A stretch of DNA of 6,257 bases from CAYUXF01 sp964448755 (GTDB lineage: Bacteria; Margulisbacteria; Termititenacia; Termititenacales; CAYUXF01): NCBI GenBank assembly GCA_964448755.1, contig CAYUXF010000075.1:1-6257 (forward strand), in the 5' to 3' direction. Shown here in pieces: positions 6,101 to 6,257 of this stretch. Under the pieces are notes generated by a model. It had not been told where the DNA came from and made no database searches. It saw only the letters and a list, made by a program, of their open reading frames with translations. Made by a program: the position numbers and the translations under genes. Numbering within the stretch: the stretch's first letter is position 1; every line of letters begins with the position of its first letter.

Positions 6101-6257
6101 AGATGACATTAGCCAGTGTTATTAACTCCAGTGCCGACCTGCTCTGGAAACGTGAGTATAAGCCGCCGACCCCGGGGTATCCTTATAACTGGAACGAGAA
6201 AGATATTTCTTATACGTCAAATTCCGGGACAACTATAGATCTAAAAAAGAATGTTAG
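3178..6257 (+). CDS. Large multidomain protein: BTLCP/LapG-type cysteine peptidase, degenerate second copy, coiled coils and hydrophobic segments (3' end beyond window)
   Basis: The frame is open for 1026 codons and runs off the window. Residues 1-25 are Ser/Asn/Gly/Ala-rich with no signal peptide. Residues about 145-245 match bacterial transglutaminase-like cysteine peptidases: W170...E175-T-I-L...GGDCED with nucleophile Cys184, GDHVYVEY with His226, and YVLD with Asp242. Asp183 and Glu185 beside the Cys match the calcium-binding positions of LapG. Residues about 322-412 repeat this fold, but Ser357 and Ala398 replace Cys and His. Residues 590-700 are helical. Hydrophobic segments lie at about 701-717, 747-763 and 950-985. 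Residues 765-945 are charged and largely helical, with coiled-coil character. BTLCP proteins are proteases or other thiol enzymes, often acting in the periplasm. The missing signal peptide suggests another export route or a cytoplasmic or membrane role. Effector or translocator-like function is inference. The gene overlaps the upstream 105-residue gene by 17 nt. Confidence 0.85.
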   Translation, partial: MSTINSINGINSAYGAAGVSGYSEAYLAILEDLGYNAGIDVLDNASLSARYAALKGANNLAVEDNNYILNLEKYDNKYGQIDGQDSFFVSYFDEGGSFISEAFGYSDLTESFNSADTYINPFDQAVIGLLNELYTKNILNDEQTAEQKIAALYNYVINNFSYINEEKDDWNFAGETILQRGGDCEDLAILLASLGMALLINDGVSYEEANSRFSVVAGTHALYGDHVYVEYTHIDGKVYVLDAAVAEQAEITALSQLPLAAERTEFTVYYRFNDNAVLGTLPAAAENKTESYIDPKNSTVQEILTKVKAEGYYGPELTLDQLVTNTYKYLKDNYSYLDLSELSINYQRSLSTGSLNSESFACLMMSLVLAAAEEFGFDRTAADEMRVALLENSSGEEAMVFLYDEHIFDISGKIVKKELSTANCQAVGDVLVLYTLEDFPETYYETGLKEHSSYDLENNIYKRTVTRFTPKSLLQGTDGKYVVTSRKNYVDSNQLKYVSTFNPYSDLGGDKSASSVINLLVSKYDGVFGNNFNEDSKGNDIVSSSPDTGLQDTGFWGDDIKYGIQEAMNGMADLGKFVTGNGFWVFDAAAYDAHLIKLNRYQNIQSMIAMLMEEKFNAQSIVMSEMNESDPDMLQGREGYKSMSSSSIIKAENDFLSKGVSAMRNDITSAIDSRNQLLKSTAENYFVKELEHEMSFEKIFTSFFIGVLGASIVAYIAQKIVNALLASPDPASKVIHTLADYGLDSGLKIAINILGVATVGAFQIRQQWLKMRQAEANAEIADRYRKAEQKNNENMTRSLSGFYTAKTTGNRAEYNCNAICDIYDKLNTATKISAKKVKTFAGWFGDGKFEDDKAFLKLEKEIKSSVLLLKAYNKVNSELRKSRSIVHQEMTDKNTYSSSALSEEAVTREIAQIENILSRYKETRSSYFNQHNEANSVEQEYSFERFKTITMTTCFAIGVVGNFTPYSALLGLGFQMTLASVINSSADLLWKREYKPPTPGYPYNWNEKDISYTSNSGTTIDLKKNV

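Overview
The window holds five protein-coding genes and looks like the chromosome of a moderately AT-rich, uncultured-type bacterium. Coding sequence is compact, genes are joined by short overlaps, translation uses the standard code, and poly-A/T runs are common. The lineage cannot be fixed from this sequence. Nothing here is phage, plasmid or rRNA/tRNA.

Layout. (1) 4-1131, minus strand: an exported or membrane protein with a bactofilin-like polymer-forming repeat region followed by a multi-pass membrane domain. (2) 1132-1249: a divergent promoter region. A strong minus-strand promoter (TTGACA / TTTAAT) serves gene 1. A plus-strand TATAAT lies so close to the next ATG that its transcript may be leaderless. 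(3) 1250-2427, plus strand: a 60-residue helical protein of unknown function, coupled by an ATGA overlap to argC, the arginine-biosynthesis reductase. A strong compound-hairpin terminator follows at 2435-2494. (4) 2495-2876: a gene-free gap with a G+C-rich, multiply palindromic repeat-like element (about 2530-2702) and then an AT-rich leader with a probable promoter. (5) 2877-6257, plus strand: a 105-residue charged coiled-coil protein that overlaps by 17 nt a very large gene. The large gene starts at 3178 with a good ribosome binding site and stays open for 1026 codons to the window edge.

The large gene is the novel part. It has a transglutaminase-like cysteine peptidase domain of the BTLCP/LapG type (Cys184-His226-Asp242). 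I then see a second, degenerate copy of the same fold that has lost Cys and His. Beyond that lie long helical and coiled-coil regions and three hydrophobic segments. No N-terminal signal peptide is visible, and the N-terminus is rich in Ser, Asn, Gly and Ala. This layout fits a secreted or membrane-inserting effector or translocator-like protein, with the small upstream protein as a possible partner or chaperone. That role is inference; the domain calls rest on motifs read directly.
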